NCBI GenBank assembly: GCA_016791085.1
Contig: JAEUNN010000552.1
Span: 1 to 6,615 of the forward strand
Length of the DNA: 6,615 bases
Source of the DNA: Rhodocyclaceae bacterium
GTDB lineage: Bacteria > Pseudomonadota > Gammaproteobacteria > Burkholderiales > Rhodocyclaceae
Direction of reading: 5' to 3'
Shown one piece after another: positions 6,543 through 6,615 of the stretch (position 1 is its first letter; each line of letters starts with the position of its first letter). The translations under genes were made by a program, and so were the position numbers. The notes beneath the pieces were generated by a model. The model was given only the letters and a program-made list of their open reading frames with translations, was not told the DNA's origin and did not search any database.

Positions 6543-6615
6543 TGCCGTGCCTGCGCCGTCAGGGCGCAACACGGCCGGGTTGCGGGGTAAATTTCGGAGC
6601 GCCGGTCGTGGGTTT

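Larger units (their letters stand above)
6511..6615 (-). other. Operon leader / upstream region, truncated by the window edge
   Basis: These 105 bases before the first gene hold no convincing ORF. Besides the 6522-6542 repeat, two shorter inverted repeats overlap each other: TGCGCC/GGCGCA (6552-6557 and 6563-6568) and CGCAAC/GTTGCG (6565-6570 and 6579-6584). The only AT-rich spot is TAAATTT (6588-6594). I cannot place a sigma70 -35/-10 pair with confidence; the promoter may lie beyond the window. Confidence 0.4.

Overview
The window is a GC-rich (about two-thirds G+C by eye) piece of a Gram-negative chromosome or large replicon. It is filled almost completely by one five-gene operon read on the minus strand. 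The genes encode a tripartite RND efflux system of the heavy-metal (CzcCBA/CusCBA, HME) type plus two small exported accessory proteins. An outer-membrane channel, a signal-peptide-bearing adaptor and strongly G/C-biased third codon positions fit a proteobacterium. Beta- or gammaproteobacterium is my best guess from protein flavour, but nothing here fixes the genus.

In transcription order (right to left): a short leader (6511-6615) with a perfect 9-bp inverted repeat against the first ribosome binding site; a TolC/CzcC-type outer-membrane factor (5323-6510); a 193-residue membrane-anchored periplasmic protein with HEGHDH at its mature N-terminus (4745-5326); the periplasmic adaptor, CzcB/CusB type (3633-4748); the 1044-residue RND permease, CzcA/CusA type (496-3630); and a 150-residue secreted periplasmic protein (13-465). 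Genes 1/2 and 2/3 overlap by ATGA, genes 3/4 are separated by 2 nt (TGACCATG), and genes 4/5 by 30 nt with a strong Shine-Dalgarno. One mRNA with translational coupling is therefore very likely. No regulator, RNA gene, mobile element or CRISPR lies in the window.

The permease, adaptor and outer-membrane factor should form an envelope-spanning, proton-driven pump exporting metal ions from the periplasm and/or cytoplasm. The metal cannot be fixed from sequence. By remembered alignment, the Met residues of the CusA Cu/Ag site appear not to be kept, and His/acidic residues lie nearby, which leans toward divalent cations. The permease combines an HME-type body with a TM4/TM10/TM11 polar set that matches AcrB position for position.

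The least described part is the pair of small proteins. They share a pattern (YELV, 14 residues, Tyr, three residues, His, then Pro, and later DG..SF) with identical early spacing. This suggests two diverged copies of one beta-sandwich-like periplasmic domain, one tethered to the inner membrane and one soluble, encoded on either side of the adaptor-permease pair.
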